Source of the DNA: JABMQB01 sp963666575
GTDB lineage: Bacteria > Bacteroidota > Bacteroidia > Bacteroidales > Prolixibacteraceae
Length of the DNA stretch: 64,000 nucleotides
Assembly: GCA_963666575.2 (NCBI GenBank)
Contig: CAXXYG010000027.1
Span: forward strand, 496,001 to 560,000
Direction: 5' to 3'
Below are positions 28,251 to 38,220 of the stretch, piece by piece (positions within the stretch are counted from its first letter, which is position 1; every line of letters begins with the position of its first letter). Under the pieces are notes generated by a model, which made no database searches, had not been told where the DNA came from, and worked only from the letters and a program-made list of their open reading frames with translations. The position numbers were made by a program, and so were the translations under genes.

Positions 28251-28283
28251 AAAGAGAAGTAGCAATGTAAACTACTTCCCTTT
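28251..28283 (-). terminator. Hairpin after susD, possible attenuator
   Basis: A 12-bp stem (AAAGAGAAGTAG against CTACTTCCCTTT, one mismatch) with a 9-base loop lies between susD and the GH130 gene. The following T-run is weak, so it may only reduce expression of the downstream genes relative to susCD. Confidence 0.45.
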
Positions 28284-28331
28284 ATAACTAACTAAACTAG
28301 CTTTATTCTATTCTAGAATAACATTCAAAAT

Positions 28332-29819
28332 TTAATAGCCTGGGTTCTGTGTAATGGTTCCTCCAGATTTATCAACTTCACCCTGAGGAATTGGATATAA
28401 GTAATTATGGTCCTGGAAATTTCTTCCAAGCCCTGTTAATATACTTTTTGCGGTTCCCCATCTTTTAAGGTCATTAAATCTTTGTGATTCAAGACCTAAT
28501 TCCACTCTTCTTTCCGACATCAACCAGCCTTTTATTTGTGATGCATCGGTAGAAATTGGCCTATCAGCCAATGTTCCTGAAGGAATTAGAGAGCCATCAG
28601 CAGTCGCAGTAGTTCTAGCTCGGCTTCGTATTTCATTTATGATGGCAATAGCGCCACTATAGTCTCCGGTTTCATTTAATGCTTCGGCTTTCCAAAGCAA
28701 AACATCGGCATAACGAATAAAAATCTTATTGGCTGGTGCGTCATCATTTCCTTTATTGTCGCCAACTGTATTACCCAATAATTTTGAAACATTTTGATTG
28801 GGTACATCAACGGTATATAATAACCTTGGGTCGTTGGGCTCAAAAGCACTAATAAAATCGGCACTTGGAGCTATAAATCCCCACCCCACTAAAGCACATA
28901 GTCCGTTTCCATTTCTTGGATTCTGATCAGAGACATGGTCATATGCAAAAATCACCTCATTTTCGGCAAACTCTTTTGTTGCATCAAAACTGTCGAAATA
29001 ATTAGCATTTAAACTATAAAAACCAAGCCCCTCTAATTCAGCCACAAGGCTAATTACAGATGACCAATTTTCATTAAATAAAGCAACTTTTGCCTGTAAT
29101 GCAATTACTGCTCCTTTTGAAGCTCTCCATGGTTCGGTAGGAGATGGATATTTTGAATTTGGCAACAGTGATTTTGCTTCAGATAAATCTGAATTTATCT
29201 GCCCCCAGATTTCTGTAGCCGGTACTCTTATAGCAACATCAAAAGCTTCTTCAAACGATATTAATGGAACCGTTAAAAGAGGTACATCTCCAAAATTATT
29301 TACTAAATCGAAATAATAAAAAGCTCTTAAATAATATGCTTCTCCCAACAATTGATTTTTGCGTGCATCACTGATACCAACAGCTTGGGTTACTTCAGGA
29401 TTCGTTAAATAACTAATGGCAAGGTTTATTCGGTTAATACCTTCATAATCATAAAGCCATAATCCGTTAAAAGCACCGTTCTCGGGCGTAAAACTAAAGT
29501 TACTTAATTCATCCATCCATGCCTGATCGCCATCCGGGTTCCATTTTTTGTTCATATCATTAGCCGCGATGTCTTGTAAAATAAAATCATTTCGGAGTAC
29601 GGCTCCTCCATCCCAGTCCCAATCTCCGATAAGATTTAAAGTACTTGCAAGAAGTTGGTATGATGAACTTACCGAAGATTCGAGCGTATTTATTGTAGGG
29701 CTAGCATCAATTTGATCCAATGTAAGAAGCCCAATTGGGTCTTTTGTCAATTCATCAGTACAACTCACTAAAGTTGTAAGGATACATATTGCGATTAAAC
29801 TTTTATATATTATTTTCAT
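28332..29819 (-). CDS. SusD/RagB-family outer-membrane lipoprotein (second locus)
   Basis: This 495-residue lipoprotein has lipobox LVSC (Cys20), followed by TDELTKDPIGLLTLDQI. SusD features include GLWLYDYEGINRINLAISYL, LLGEAYYLRAFYYFDLVNNFGDVPL, and the C-terminal signature WLMSERRVELGLESQRFNDLKRWG followed by LYPIPQGEVDKSGGTITQNPGY. It binds the glycan at the cell surface and caps the SusC barrel encoded about 100 bases upstream. Both lie between the regulator and the GH130/MFS genes. Confidence 0.95.
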   Translation of the reverse strand: MKIIYKSLIAICILTTLVSCTDELTKDPIGLLTLDQIDASPTINTLESSVSSSYQLLASTLNLIGDWDWDGGAVLRNDFILQDIAANDMNKKWNPDGDQAWMDELSNFSFTPENGAFNGLWLYDYEGINRINLAISYLTNPEVTQAVGISDARKNQLLGEAYYLRAFYYFDLVNNFGDVPLLTVPLISFEEAFDVAIRVPATEIWGQINSDLSEAKSLLPNSKYPSPTEPWRASKGAVIALQAKVALFNENWSSVISLVAELEGLGFYSLNANYFDSFDATKEFAENEVIFAYDHVSDQNPRNGNGLCALVGWGFIAPSADFISAFEPNDPRLLYTVDVPNQNVSKLLGNTVGDNKGNDDAPANKIFIRYADVLLWKAEALNETGDYSGAIAIINEIRSRARTTATADGSLIPSGTLADRPISTDASQIKGWLMSERRVELGLESQRFNDLKRWGTAKSILTGLGRNFQDHNYLYPIPQGEVDKSGGTITQNPGY

Positions 29820-29925
29820 CTCATTAAAATTGTTAGTTTTTAAATGTATTCGATGGAATTCCCATAATTAAAATGCTGCTTATTTTTGTAGCATTTGTGC
29901 ATGGTCATTTCATAATTAAAACTTT

Positions 29926-32900
29926 TTAAAATTTAATATTTACACCAAACAAAACAGAAGTTGAAGATGGATAGGTTCCTTTGTCCATTAAGTCGGTAGT
30001 CTCTGCATCCATGCCCGTATACTTGGTCGATGTAAACAAATTCTGACCTGATACATAAAGACGGATACCCTGAACTCCTTTTATACCATTAATAGTATAC
30101 CCGAGCTCTATATTCTTAAGTCGCAGGTAGGATGCATCTTCAACAAAAATGCTTGACACTTTGCTACTTCCGTTATCTTCAAATGCAACTCTTGGTATGG
30201 TGTTACTACTTCCTTCTCCATCCCATGCACCTAAAACATTGGTTGTATAGTTAAATGGGCGCGTATCATAATCCAATATTTGTTTAGAGTCATTGTACCT
30301 GTCAACACCCTCCACGCCCTGGAAAAGGAACGAAAAATCAAACCCTTTATAGGATGATGAGAACGAAATTCCGTAAGTAAGATCAGGTATTGAACTTCCC
30401 AGAAATTTTCTATCATCGGAATTAATTATCCCATTGTCATCTAAATCCTCAAATTTGATATCACCCGGTTTCACGCTAGGATTTAATGTTCCATCTAAAT
30501 GGCTATCTATCTCCGATTGATTTTGATAAATACCAATCATTTTATACCCATAATACGCGTTTAGTGATTCTCCAACTTCAGTCCTTGTTACTTGTCCAAC
30601 AAGGCTAGGTACGTTAGGGTGAAGTTTTTCTACCTTGTTTATAATAGTCCCTAAGTTTGCATTTAGGCTGTATTTAAAATCGTTGGCAGAACCCTTGTAG
30701 TTAAGTGAAAATTCAAATCCTTTGTTGCTAACCTCTCCCGCATTCACAATGGTGGGAGATACATCTCCAACAATGTTTGGCAAACCAATTGGCAATAGGA
30801 TATCGGATGTATTTTTCACAAAATATTCAGCAGAAATAGCCATTTTATTACTGAACAAACCAATATCAAGACCAATGTTTGATGATTCAGAACTTTCCCA
30901 TTTTAAATCCTCATTTCCGTAACGGTTAACCACAACTTTGCCATCTGTTTGGCTTATTAAAGTTAAAAAGGCATAATTATCAATTTCCTGATTTCCTAAT
31001 TTCCCCCAACCTGCTCTTAGCTTTAAGTTCGTTATCCAATCAACATCTTTCATGAAGTTTTCATCCGAAATTTTCCAACCTGCGGAAATTGATGGGAAAT
31101 ATCCCCATCGGTTTTTCTCGGAGAATCGTGAAGAAGCATCGGCTCTCATATTGGTAGTAACCATGTATTTATTGTCGTACACATAAGAGGCGGATGCAAA
31201 CATTGAGAACAATGCCCATTCGGAAGCACTTCCGCCATTCCATAAATCAGCTTCCGTGCCACCATAATCCATGTATCTAAATGTATTATCGGTGATATCA
31301 AAACGAGCCCTGGATGCACCTATTGAAGAGCTGTAATTATCAATATACTCTGTTCCTACCAAGGCACTAATATCATGTTTGTCATTAATATTCTTAACGT
31401 AATTTAGCGTATTATTAAAGGTGGTGGTACGCGATTCACCTCTTTCTTCACTCAAACTATTTGGCCGGTTTTGTCTTCCCAATCCTTTGTCTGTATCGTT
31501 TCCGCCACCGTCGTCATCACCATAATTCACTCCAAAGGCTTTGTTGTGAATAAATGACAAATCAATGCCAACGTTGGTTCTAAATGTTAGTTCTTTACCG
31601 CTTAAAAATGAATATTCTGCATAAAGATTTCCAAATGTTCTGAAATCTTTTCTTTCATCATCTGTAAAATGGGCCCATGCAATTGGATTAGTACCCCATT
31701 CATATTTATCACTTTCCCAACCACCGTTATCTAAATCATTATGCTTATAAAATGGCAAATCGGTATAAGGACTACTTTCTGAATACGTTGGGTCATCCAA
31801 ATCTTTGTAGACTGCTCCAACCGGAGGTCTTATCAAGGCAAATCTAATTACACTTTCTCCTTTCGAAGCTAATTTATCTTGTGTGGCATAGGATAACTGA
31901 AGATTTGTTCCAATTTTCAAGCGATCAGTTAGATTTGCATTAATATTGGTCCTGTAATTCAGTTTTTGATATTTATCATTATCATATATTACAATACCAT
32001 CCTGACCATAATAGCCTAATGACATTAAAAATTGAACTTTATCACTTCCTCCACTTGCTGTAAATTGCAGGTTTTGTGATTTTCCTGTCTCAAATAATTC
32101 ATCAAGCCAATTGGTATCCGAAAAATCAGCTCTTCCTTTATCTGCAGTATAAGGATTTGTACCTGACCTATCCGAATTATTCCAGGCTCTTTCTACCGTA
32201 TTCATATACTGTTCAGTATTTAACATGCTTGGCAGATTGGAGGAATTATGAAGCCCGGTGTAATAGCTCACATCAAAACTTGTTTTTCCTTTCACTCCAC
32301 TTTTAGTGGTAATCAGAACCACACCACCAGAAGCTCTTGAACCGTAAATTGCGGCTGCAGAAGCATCTTTAAGAACGGTCATTGTTTTGATGTCTGCTTG
32401 ATTCAGAAAGCTAATATCTCTTGAAGGAATACCATCAATTACGTATAATGGATTATTATTCCCAATGGTTCCTTCTCCACGGATACGCACTTGAATAGCA
32501 TCTCCGGGTGCTCCTGTACTCGAGGTAACCTGTACCCCGGCTATTTGACCTTGCAAGGCCTGTGCAACATTTGTAACTCTTGCTTTTTCAAGCTTGTCCA
32601 TATCAACAACGGAAACAGCACCTGTTAATGTTGATTTTTTTCTTGATGAATAACCTACAATAACAACCTCATCAATATCAGACAGATCTTCTTGCATGGT
32701 AATATTGATACTAGTTCTTCCGGCTAACTCAACTTCCTGAGTTTTCATACCCACAAATGAGAATATAAGAATTGGATTTTTTTCGGTAGCAACTGAAATA
32801 GAATAGTTACCATTTATATCCGTAGTGGTTCCCTGCGTAGTCCCTTTTAGGACAATAGTAACACCGGGAATGGGACCTTCACTATCGGAAACAATGCCTG

Positions 32901-32979
32901 CAATATTTTGGGCGAATAGGCTACCATTAAATAGAAAAACTACCACAAATAATAGTTTTAAATAGATTCTTTGTTTCAT
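29926..32979 (-). CDS. SusC/RagA-type TonB-dependent transporter (second locus)
   Basis: This 1017-residue outer-membrane protein has signal peptide residues 1-23 (FLFNGSLFAQ), a carboxypeptidase-D-like domain (about 26-105, GIVSDSEGPIPGVTIVLKGTT), a TonB-box-like DEVVIVGYSSRKK, a plug (QIAGVQVTSSTGAPGD, AIYGSRASGGVVLITTKSG) and a barrel ending in FGVNIKF. It has no STN domain, in agreement with control by the hybrid sensor encoded upstream rather than by a sigma/FecR pair. The roughly 300 non-coding bases upstream (32980-33283) should hold the promoter, but I see no clear -33/-7 pair there. Confidence 0.95.
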   Translation of the reverse strand: MKQRIYLKLLFVVVFLFNGSLFAQNIAGIVSDSEGPIPGVTIVLKGTTQGTTTDINGNYSISVATEKNPILIFSFVGMKTQEVELAGRTSINITMQEDLSDIDEVVIVGYSSRKKSTLTGAVSVVDMDKLEKARVTNVAQALQGQIAGVQVTSSTGAPGDAIQVRIRGEGTIGNNNPLYVIDGIPSRDISFLNQADIKTMTVLKDASAAAIYGSRASGGVVLITTKSGVKGKTSFDVSYYTGLHNSSNLPSMLNTEQYMNTVERAWNNSDRSGTNPYTADKGRADFSDTNWLDELFETGKSQNLQFTASGGSDKVQFLMSLGYYGQDGIVIYDNDKYQKLNYRTNINANLTDRLKIGTNLQLSYATQDKLASKGESVIRFALIRPPVGAVYKDLDDPTYSESSPYTDLPFYKHNDLDNGGWESDKYEWGTNPIAWAHFTDDERKDFRTFGNLYAEYSFLSGKELTFRTNVGIDLSFIHNKAFGVNYGDDDGGGNDTDKGLGRQNRPNSLSEERGESRTTTFNNTLNYVKNINDKHDISALVGTEYIDNYSSSIGASRARFDITDNTFRYMDYGGTEADLWNGGSASEWALFSMFASASYVYDNKYMVTTNMRADASSRFSEKNRWGYFPSISAGWKISDENFMKDVDWITNLKLRAGWGKLGNQEIDNYAFLTLISQTDGKVVVNRYGNEDLKWESSESSNIGLDIGLFSNKMAISAEYFVKNTSDILLPIGLPNIVGDVSPTIVNAGEVSNKGFEFSLNYKGSANDFKYSLNANLGTIINKVEKLHPNVPSLVGQVTRTEVGESLNAYYGYKMIGIYQNQSEIDSHLDGTLNPSVKPGDIKFEDLDDNGIINSDDRKFLGSSIPDLTYGISFSSSYKGFDFSFLFQGVEGVDRYNDSKQILDYDTRPFNYTTNVLGAWDGEGSSNTIPRVAFEDNGSSKVSSIFVEDASYLRLKNIELGYTINGIKGVQGIRLYVSGQNLFTSTKYTGMDAETTDLMDKGTYPSSTSVLFGVNIKF

Positions 32980-33283
32980 AATTTAATTAATTAGATGAAT
33001 AATTAGATTCGATTTTTCTCATTTGTATTAAATGATACTTTCTTACTATATTCAAAATTAGGTCTTAAACAGGCCTAAGCTTGTACACTATTTCACCAAA
33101 TGAGTACACAATCTGAAACAAAGAGAAATGACGCTCGTATTTTCAAAAACAAAACAACTCAGCGGCAACGACTTACGTTCAAAACTTGTAAACCGTATTT
33201 TCCCCTCTAAAATTTACAATGACTGATGGAGACATCGTCACTTTCAAGAGTAGTATAAATATTTATGTAAAGGTGGGTTTTAA

Positions 33284-36200
33284 CTAATCAATAGTTGAAT
33301 GGATAGGGCTAACCGATTTAGATTGATATTTAAGTTGATAGTTTTTGGGTGTAGAGTTAAACATCTTCTTAAATTCACGATAAAAATAGGAACGGTTATT
33401 AAATCCCGATTGATAACATACTTCTGATACGGTTAGTAAGTTTTTTTGTAATAAATGTGCGGCATGCTTAAGCCTGGTGGTTCGAATAAGATCGCCAGGT
33501 GAAAAGCCAAAGGTTTGTTTTATTTTTCGGTATAGTTGAGATGTACTAATTCCCAATTCTTTTTCAATAAAGGAGCTCTGTAAATTTTCGTTTTCAATAT
33601 TGTCTCGAATAACTTGAATTACCTTCCTTAAAAAATCTTTCTCTTCACTTTTTATGGGAAGGTCCTGCAAATTTTCATCGAATGTATCCTGTGCAAAATA
33701 TTTTAAAATCAGTTCTTTTTCATGAATAAGGTTTTGCACCTGTGCCAACAAATGATCAGGGTAAAACGGTTTTGGTATATACGAATTAGCACCACTTTCG
33801 AGCCCTTCAATACGATGTATAACCGACCCCTTTGAAGTAAGCAATATGATAGGAACATTGCATGTTTTAATATCCCTTTTTATTTTTTTGCAAAGTTCAA
33901 TTCCATCCATATTCGGCATCATTATGTCACTAATGATAATATCAGGGATCTCCTTTTCGATGGTATGAAGAGCTTCTGCACCGTCATCCGCAGTCAGAAC
34001 GTTGTATTTATCGCTGAGTAAGTCACACAATAATTCCTGTATCTCTTTTTCATCTTCAACAACAAGTACAACTTTGCGTTTATTCAGAAATGAATCCAGA
34101 ATTAAAATCTTATCCGGCACATCTTCTGTATTGCTTGAAGGCTCCCCAAGAATATTCTTAAGATGATGAGAAATTAATACTACGTTTTCTTCCTGGCCTA
34201 TTTCATCATTTTTAAAACTACTTTTGCTACACGGAAGAACAACCTTAAAGGTTGTTAATTCATCTGTTTTGCCGGTAACCGTAATTTCTCCTCTCAACAC
34301 AGTCACAATCCTTTTTACATATGCAAGCCCAATGCCGGTCCTGAATTTATCTGTATTGGCGTCTTCTCCTTTACCCGACAAGAAAAACCTGTCAAATACC
34401 AATTCTAATTTTTCTTTAGGAATACCTGATCCTGTATTTGATACTCTCATTTCCAGCTGATTTATATCCCCTTCACTTTTAATCAGGCAAAATTTAATCT
34501 CTCCATCATCGGGTGTATATTTAAAAGCATTCGATAATAAATTAAAGACAATTTTTTCAATCTTATCTTTATCATACCAACCAACTAATTCCGGTGCAAT
34601 TTCCAATTTAAAATCAATATTATTTTTCAAAGCCAGTTCATCAAATAACTCTGTAATTTGTTCAATCAAACTAACCAAATCAAAATGTTTTACCGATACT
34701 TCCAGATGATCGAATTCCGCTTTTCTAAATTCAAGCAATTGTTGTGTTAAAAATAGTAGCCTTGAAGAGTTTCGCTGAATCATATGTATAAACTTTCTAT
34801 TATCATCACTAAAAGAAGCGGATTCAGAAAGCTTTTGCGAAGGACCCACAATTAAGGTTAAAGGAGTTTGCAGCTCATGGGCAATATTGGTAAAAAATGC
34901 AAGTTTATTTTGATGAATTTCTTCTTCATGTTTTTGAAAAATTATATTTCTCTTTAATAATTCACGCTTTTTATAATAACTAAAAACAAACAAAAGGAAA
35001 AGGACAAACAAAATTGAATACATACTAATTGCAGTGGCTGAACGCCAAAAAATTGGTTGAATCTGTATGTCCACAGCTCGCAGGGGTTTAGTCCATATAC
35101 CATCGCTGTTTGACCATTTTAACCACAAGGAATATTTCCCCGGAGGAACATTGGTGAACGAAATATTTTTTCGGTTATCAATACTATTCCAAACTTCATT
35201 AAAGTTTTTCAGCTGGTACGCATATTGGCATTTTTCACTGTTAATAAAAGTAAGTGCCGTTAATTCTATGTCGAAGAAATTCTGATTGTGTTTTAAAACG
35301 ATGGAAGATTTTGACTCTGAATTAGGCGAAATAACCAGGTTTTGCAGGTAAGGTTCTTCCTCATTTTGACCGCTTATTTTTTCAATACAAATATCCGGCA
35401 CAAATGTAGATTCACTAATTTCTGAGGGTAAAAAATAATTAAATCCTTTTATACCCCCCATAAATATATAATCCGATGTAACCGACTTAAAATATGCCCC
35501 ATCCGCAAATTCATTATTTTGTAAGCCTTCACTTTTTGTATAATTAATAAATCTTGATTCGTTAATAATAAAATTGGATAATCCAAAATTGGTACTTATC
35601 CACAAGTTTGAATGTTTATCAGAAACAATACCATGAATTGTATTGTTAGGCAGTCCATCCTTTACATTAAAATTCTTAAAAACGGCTCCTCCTTCGTTGT
35701 CTATACTTTCCAATAAATTTAATCCGAAACTTGTTCCAATCCATAACCTATTACCATCATCAATATGCAGGCACAATACATCGTTACTCGACATGCTTTT
35801 GGCATCACCTTCCTCTTTTTTATAGGCAGTAAACTTTTCCGAAGCCTTATCAAAAAGGTTTAATCCCCCCAACCTTGTGCCAATCCAAAGTTTATTATTG
35901 TTATTTGGAACAATCGAAAAAATAATATTGCTACTTAGGTTTCCTTCGGTGGTTGAGCTGGCAAGGTACTTTTTAAACCGGGTAATTTTAAGCTTTTCCC
36001 CAAGCCGTTCTATTCTGAACCTGATCATTCCATAACCATTGGTACCAATCCAGATAAACCCGCTTTCATCCTGATAAATTGTATAAACCGACTTGAAAAA
36101 ATCGCAGTCCTCGCTTCCTATTATTTCGGTCCAGTCGATAAGCGTTGACGTTTTAAAGTCGTAGACAGTAATTCCATTCCCATCCGTTCCAATAAACATC

Positions 36201-37591
36201 AAGTCATCTTGTCCTTTTAAAAGGATATAAACCGAATTATTTATTGAGCTGTTGCTTTCATTTAAGTTTTCGTATTTCAAGGATTCCTCCTGATTCTGAT
36301 AAAAATTGGACGAGAAATGAAACAAACCTTTCCCTTTTGTTCCAATCCAAAAAGAATTTTCATCTACCTCCGAAAATGTCCTTACAATTCCTCCATTAAA
36401 GTCCGGTATTTGGTCTCGTGTTATTGGATTAAAAGATTTTCGTATTGGGTACATCTGAAATAAACCATCGCCATCGGTCCCTGTCCAAAGGACATTTTCA
36501 CTTCCCGCGTATAATGTTGTAACTTTTTGATTTTGCAGATATTTTAACCATGGTTTTTCAACTCTAAGACCCAAGCTATCGACAATAAAATATTCCGATT
36601 TATTGGAAAGGATTAGACCTTCGGCTATACATCCAATAACCGAAATAACGTTTTGTTCGTGAACTGATTGACTTTTTTGATTTAAGGAATGTAGTATTTT
36701 CACATCCCCTAAAGTTGAAACAACATAAATTTTATTTGTTGAGCAAATCCCAAAATCCTGAACATCTTCTGAAATCAATCGATTTCCTATAATTAATTTA
36801 GCACCACTATCGTCTCCTTCAATGACCAATGAAAACAAACGGTTATCTTCATATAACAGCAGTAACTCCCCTGTCGGAGTGAAATCCATTTTTTTAACCG
36901 CTATTGTCGGCAGGTTACTCTTATCCAAAACATGAAATTCACCTCGATAAAAATACCCGGTTCCCCAATCCTTGACCGCACAAAAAACTGTATTCGACTG
37001 ATCAACAGCCATATTAAATTCAGACTCCGAAAATGGCGGGATGTTTTTCCTTGAAAAATAAAACCGATGAAATTTATTTGTCCTCTTGTCATAACGGTTA
37101 ATTCCATGCATTGTTAAAATCCAGATGGCACCGGTATTGTCTTCATCAATTTTGAGAACTACCTGATTACTAATACTATTCTCATCATTGGGTTCTGGAC
37201 GAAAAATCTTAATTCTATTCCCATCGTATCTATTTAAACCGTCCCATGTTCCAATCCAAATAAAATTCTCAGAATCCTGAAAGATGGCATTTACCGAACT
37301 ATTTGAAAGTCCTTTTATATTATCAAGCTGTTGGATGATATAATTTTGAGATTCCTTTTTACTAGATTTAATACTTTTAAAAGCGATCTTAGATACAGAG
37401 GATAAATTAGTTTCCTTTAATTCACAATTCAAATTACCTGATTCCTGTTTTAGATTACAGCTACAAACGACCAATAAAACAATTGCGATACAAAAGGTAT
37501 TAAAATTCACTTCAATTTTTATTACAAAAATATAATTTTTATTAATACTTGTTCTATTGTATTTATAACTCAATAATTCAAGAATATACAT
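33284..37591 (-). CDS. Hybrid two-component system sensor/regulator (HTCS)
   Basis: This 1435-residue single-chain regulator has an N-terminal signal or anchor (VLLVVCSCN). The periplasmic sensor is a double propeller of Reg_prop repeats (W-G-T-D/N-G-L patterns such as FIWIGTWDGLNRYDG and LWTGTDGDGLF, about residues 90-760) and a Y_Y_Y domain. One membrane segment follows (about 845-865). Next come a histidine kinase with His905 in AHELQTPLTL, an HATPase N-box NLLSNAFKYTP, a receiver domain with phospho-acceptor Asp1222 in SDIMMPNMDG, and a C-terminal AraC-type HTH domain (about 1320-1425). HTCS proteins bind a breakdown oligosaccharide in the periplasm and activate the adjacent PUL, here susC to the 822-residue protein. 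Confidence 0.95.
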   Translation of the reverse strand: MYILELLSYKYNRTSINKNYIFVIKIEVNFNTFCIAIVLLVVCSCNLKQESGNLNCELKETNLSSVSKIAFKSIKSSKKESQNYIIQQLDNIKGLSNSSVNAIFQDSENFIWIGTWDGLNRYDGNRIKIFRPEPNDENSISNQVVLKIDEDNTGAIWILTMHGINRYDKRTNKFHRFYFSRKNIPPFSESEFNMAVDQSNTVFCAVKDWGTGYFYRGEFHVLDKSNLPTIAVKKMDFTPTGELLLLYEDNRLFSLVIEGDDSGAKLIIGNRLISEDVQDFGICSTNKIYVVSTLGDVKILHSLNQKSQSVHEQNVISVIGCIAEGLILSNKSEYFIVDSLGLRVEKPWLKYLQNQKVTTLYAGSENVLWTGTDGDGLFQMYPIRKSFNPITRDQIPDFNGGIVRTFSEVDENSFWIGTKGKGLFHFSSNFYQNQEESLKYENLNESNSSINNSVYILLKGQDDLMFIGTDGNGITVYDFKTSTLIDWTEIIGSEDCDFFKSVYTIYQDESGFIWIGTNGYGMIRFRIERLGEKLKITRFKKYLASSTTEGNLSSNIIFSIVPNNNNKLWIGTRLGGLNLFDKASEKFTAYKKEEGDAKSMSSNDVLCLHIDDGNRLWIGTSFGLNLLESIDNEGGAVFKNFNVKDGLPNNTIHGIVSDKHSNLWISTNFGLSNFIINESRFINYTKSEGLQNNEFADGAYFKSVTSDYIFMGGIKGFNYFLPSEISESTFVPDICIEKISGQNEEEPYLQNLVISPNSESKSSIVLKHNQNFFDIELTALTFINSEKCQYAYQLKNFNEVWNSIDNRKNISFTNVPPGKYSLWLKWSNSDGIWTKPLRAVDIQIQPIFWRSATAISMYSILFVLFLLFVFSYYKKRELLKRNIIFQKHEEEIHQNKLAFFTNIAHELQTPLTLIVGPSQKLSESASFSDDNRKFIHMIQRNSSRLLFLTQQLLEFRKAEFDHLEVSVKHFDLVSLIEQITELFDELALKNNIDFKLEIAPELVGWYDKDKIEKIVFNLLSNAFKYTPDDGEIKFCLIKSEGDINQLEMRVSNTGSGIPKEKLELVFDRFFLSGKGEDANTDKFRTGIGLAYVKRIVTVLRGEITVTGKTDELTTFKVVLPCSKSSFKNDEIGQEENVVLISHHLKNILGEPSSNTEDVPDKILILDSFLNKRKVVLVVEDEKEIQELLCDLLSDKYNVLTADDGAEALHTIEKEIPDIIISDIMMPNMDGIELCKKIKRDIKTCNVPIILLTSKGSVIHRIEGLESGANSYIPKPFYPDHLLAQVQNLIHEKELILKYFAQDTFDENLQDLPIKSEEKDFLRKVIQVIRDNIENENLQSSFIEKELGISTSQLYRKIKQTFGFSPGDLIRTTRLKHAAHLLQKNLLTVSEVCYQSGFNNRSYFYREFKKMFNSTPKNYQLKYQSKSVSPIHSTID

Positions 37592-37865
37592 TTACTTTTT
37601 AAAATTTGGACAATTTAGCTATATTCGCAATTGTCACATAAATAGATGATAAGTCGTTCTTCAAAGAGCATCACCTTATACTCCCAATTGAAGTATAAGT
37701 TAATAAAAACATAAATTTTTAGGAATATTTAATGTATTTTAGAGATGGCCTCTACAATTTTATCTGGCTCCTTATTATACTTGAATTAAATAATTATTGC
37801 AATACTTATTACCGCCATTCATCCTTAATATTCACCTTTAGGAATGGTTGCACTTAGGTTGCGCA

Positions 37866-37900
37866 AAAAAAAACGAGCATCATAAAATGCTCGTTTTAAA
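37866..37900 (-). terminator. Terminator of tRNA-Phe
   Basis: AAAACGAGCAT pairs perfectly with ATGCTCGTTTT across a 6-base loop. On the minus strand it is followed by a long T-run, just downstream of tRNA-Phe. Confidence 0.9.
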
Positions 37901-37921
37901 TCCAATAGTGTTTTTGGTGGT

Positions 37922-37993
<72 letters not shown>

Positions 37994-38051
37994 ATTCTTT
38001 GCTTTCCCTCCAAATAGTAGGTGTAGCAGTACCGTTTTAAATTTGGTGTGA

Positions 38052-38081
38052 CAAAAGTAAATATTTTTTTAAAAACTCAAA
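38052..38081 (-). promoter_or_regulatory. Promoter of tRNA-Phe
   Basis: On the minus strand TTTG-N18-TACTTTTG fits the Bacteroidota -33/-7 pattern (TTTG, 19-21 bases, TAnnTTTG) within one base, about 50 bases upstream of the tRNA. Confidence 0.6.
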
Positions 38082-38192
38082 CATAATACGTAATTATCTG
38101 AAAAAAATAAATTCTTTCTAAATAAAACCTATCCATTGTTATGCTGTTATAAATTTGATTGGTAAATGATTATGCTTTGTTGCATCTTTTAA

Positions 38193-38200
38193 TACTTTTG
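38193..38200 (+). promoter_or_regulatory. -7 box upstream of the M16 peptidase gene
   Basis: TACTTTTG matches TAnnTTTG and lies 20 bases before the ATG at 38221. No -33 element is seen at the right spacing. Confidence 0.4.
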
Positions 38201-38220
38201 CAGTTTGAAAATTAAATTGA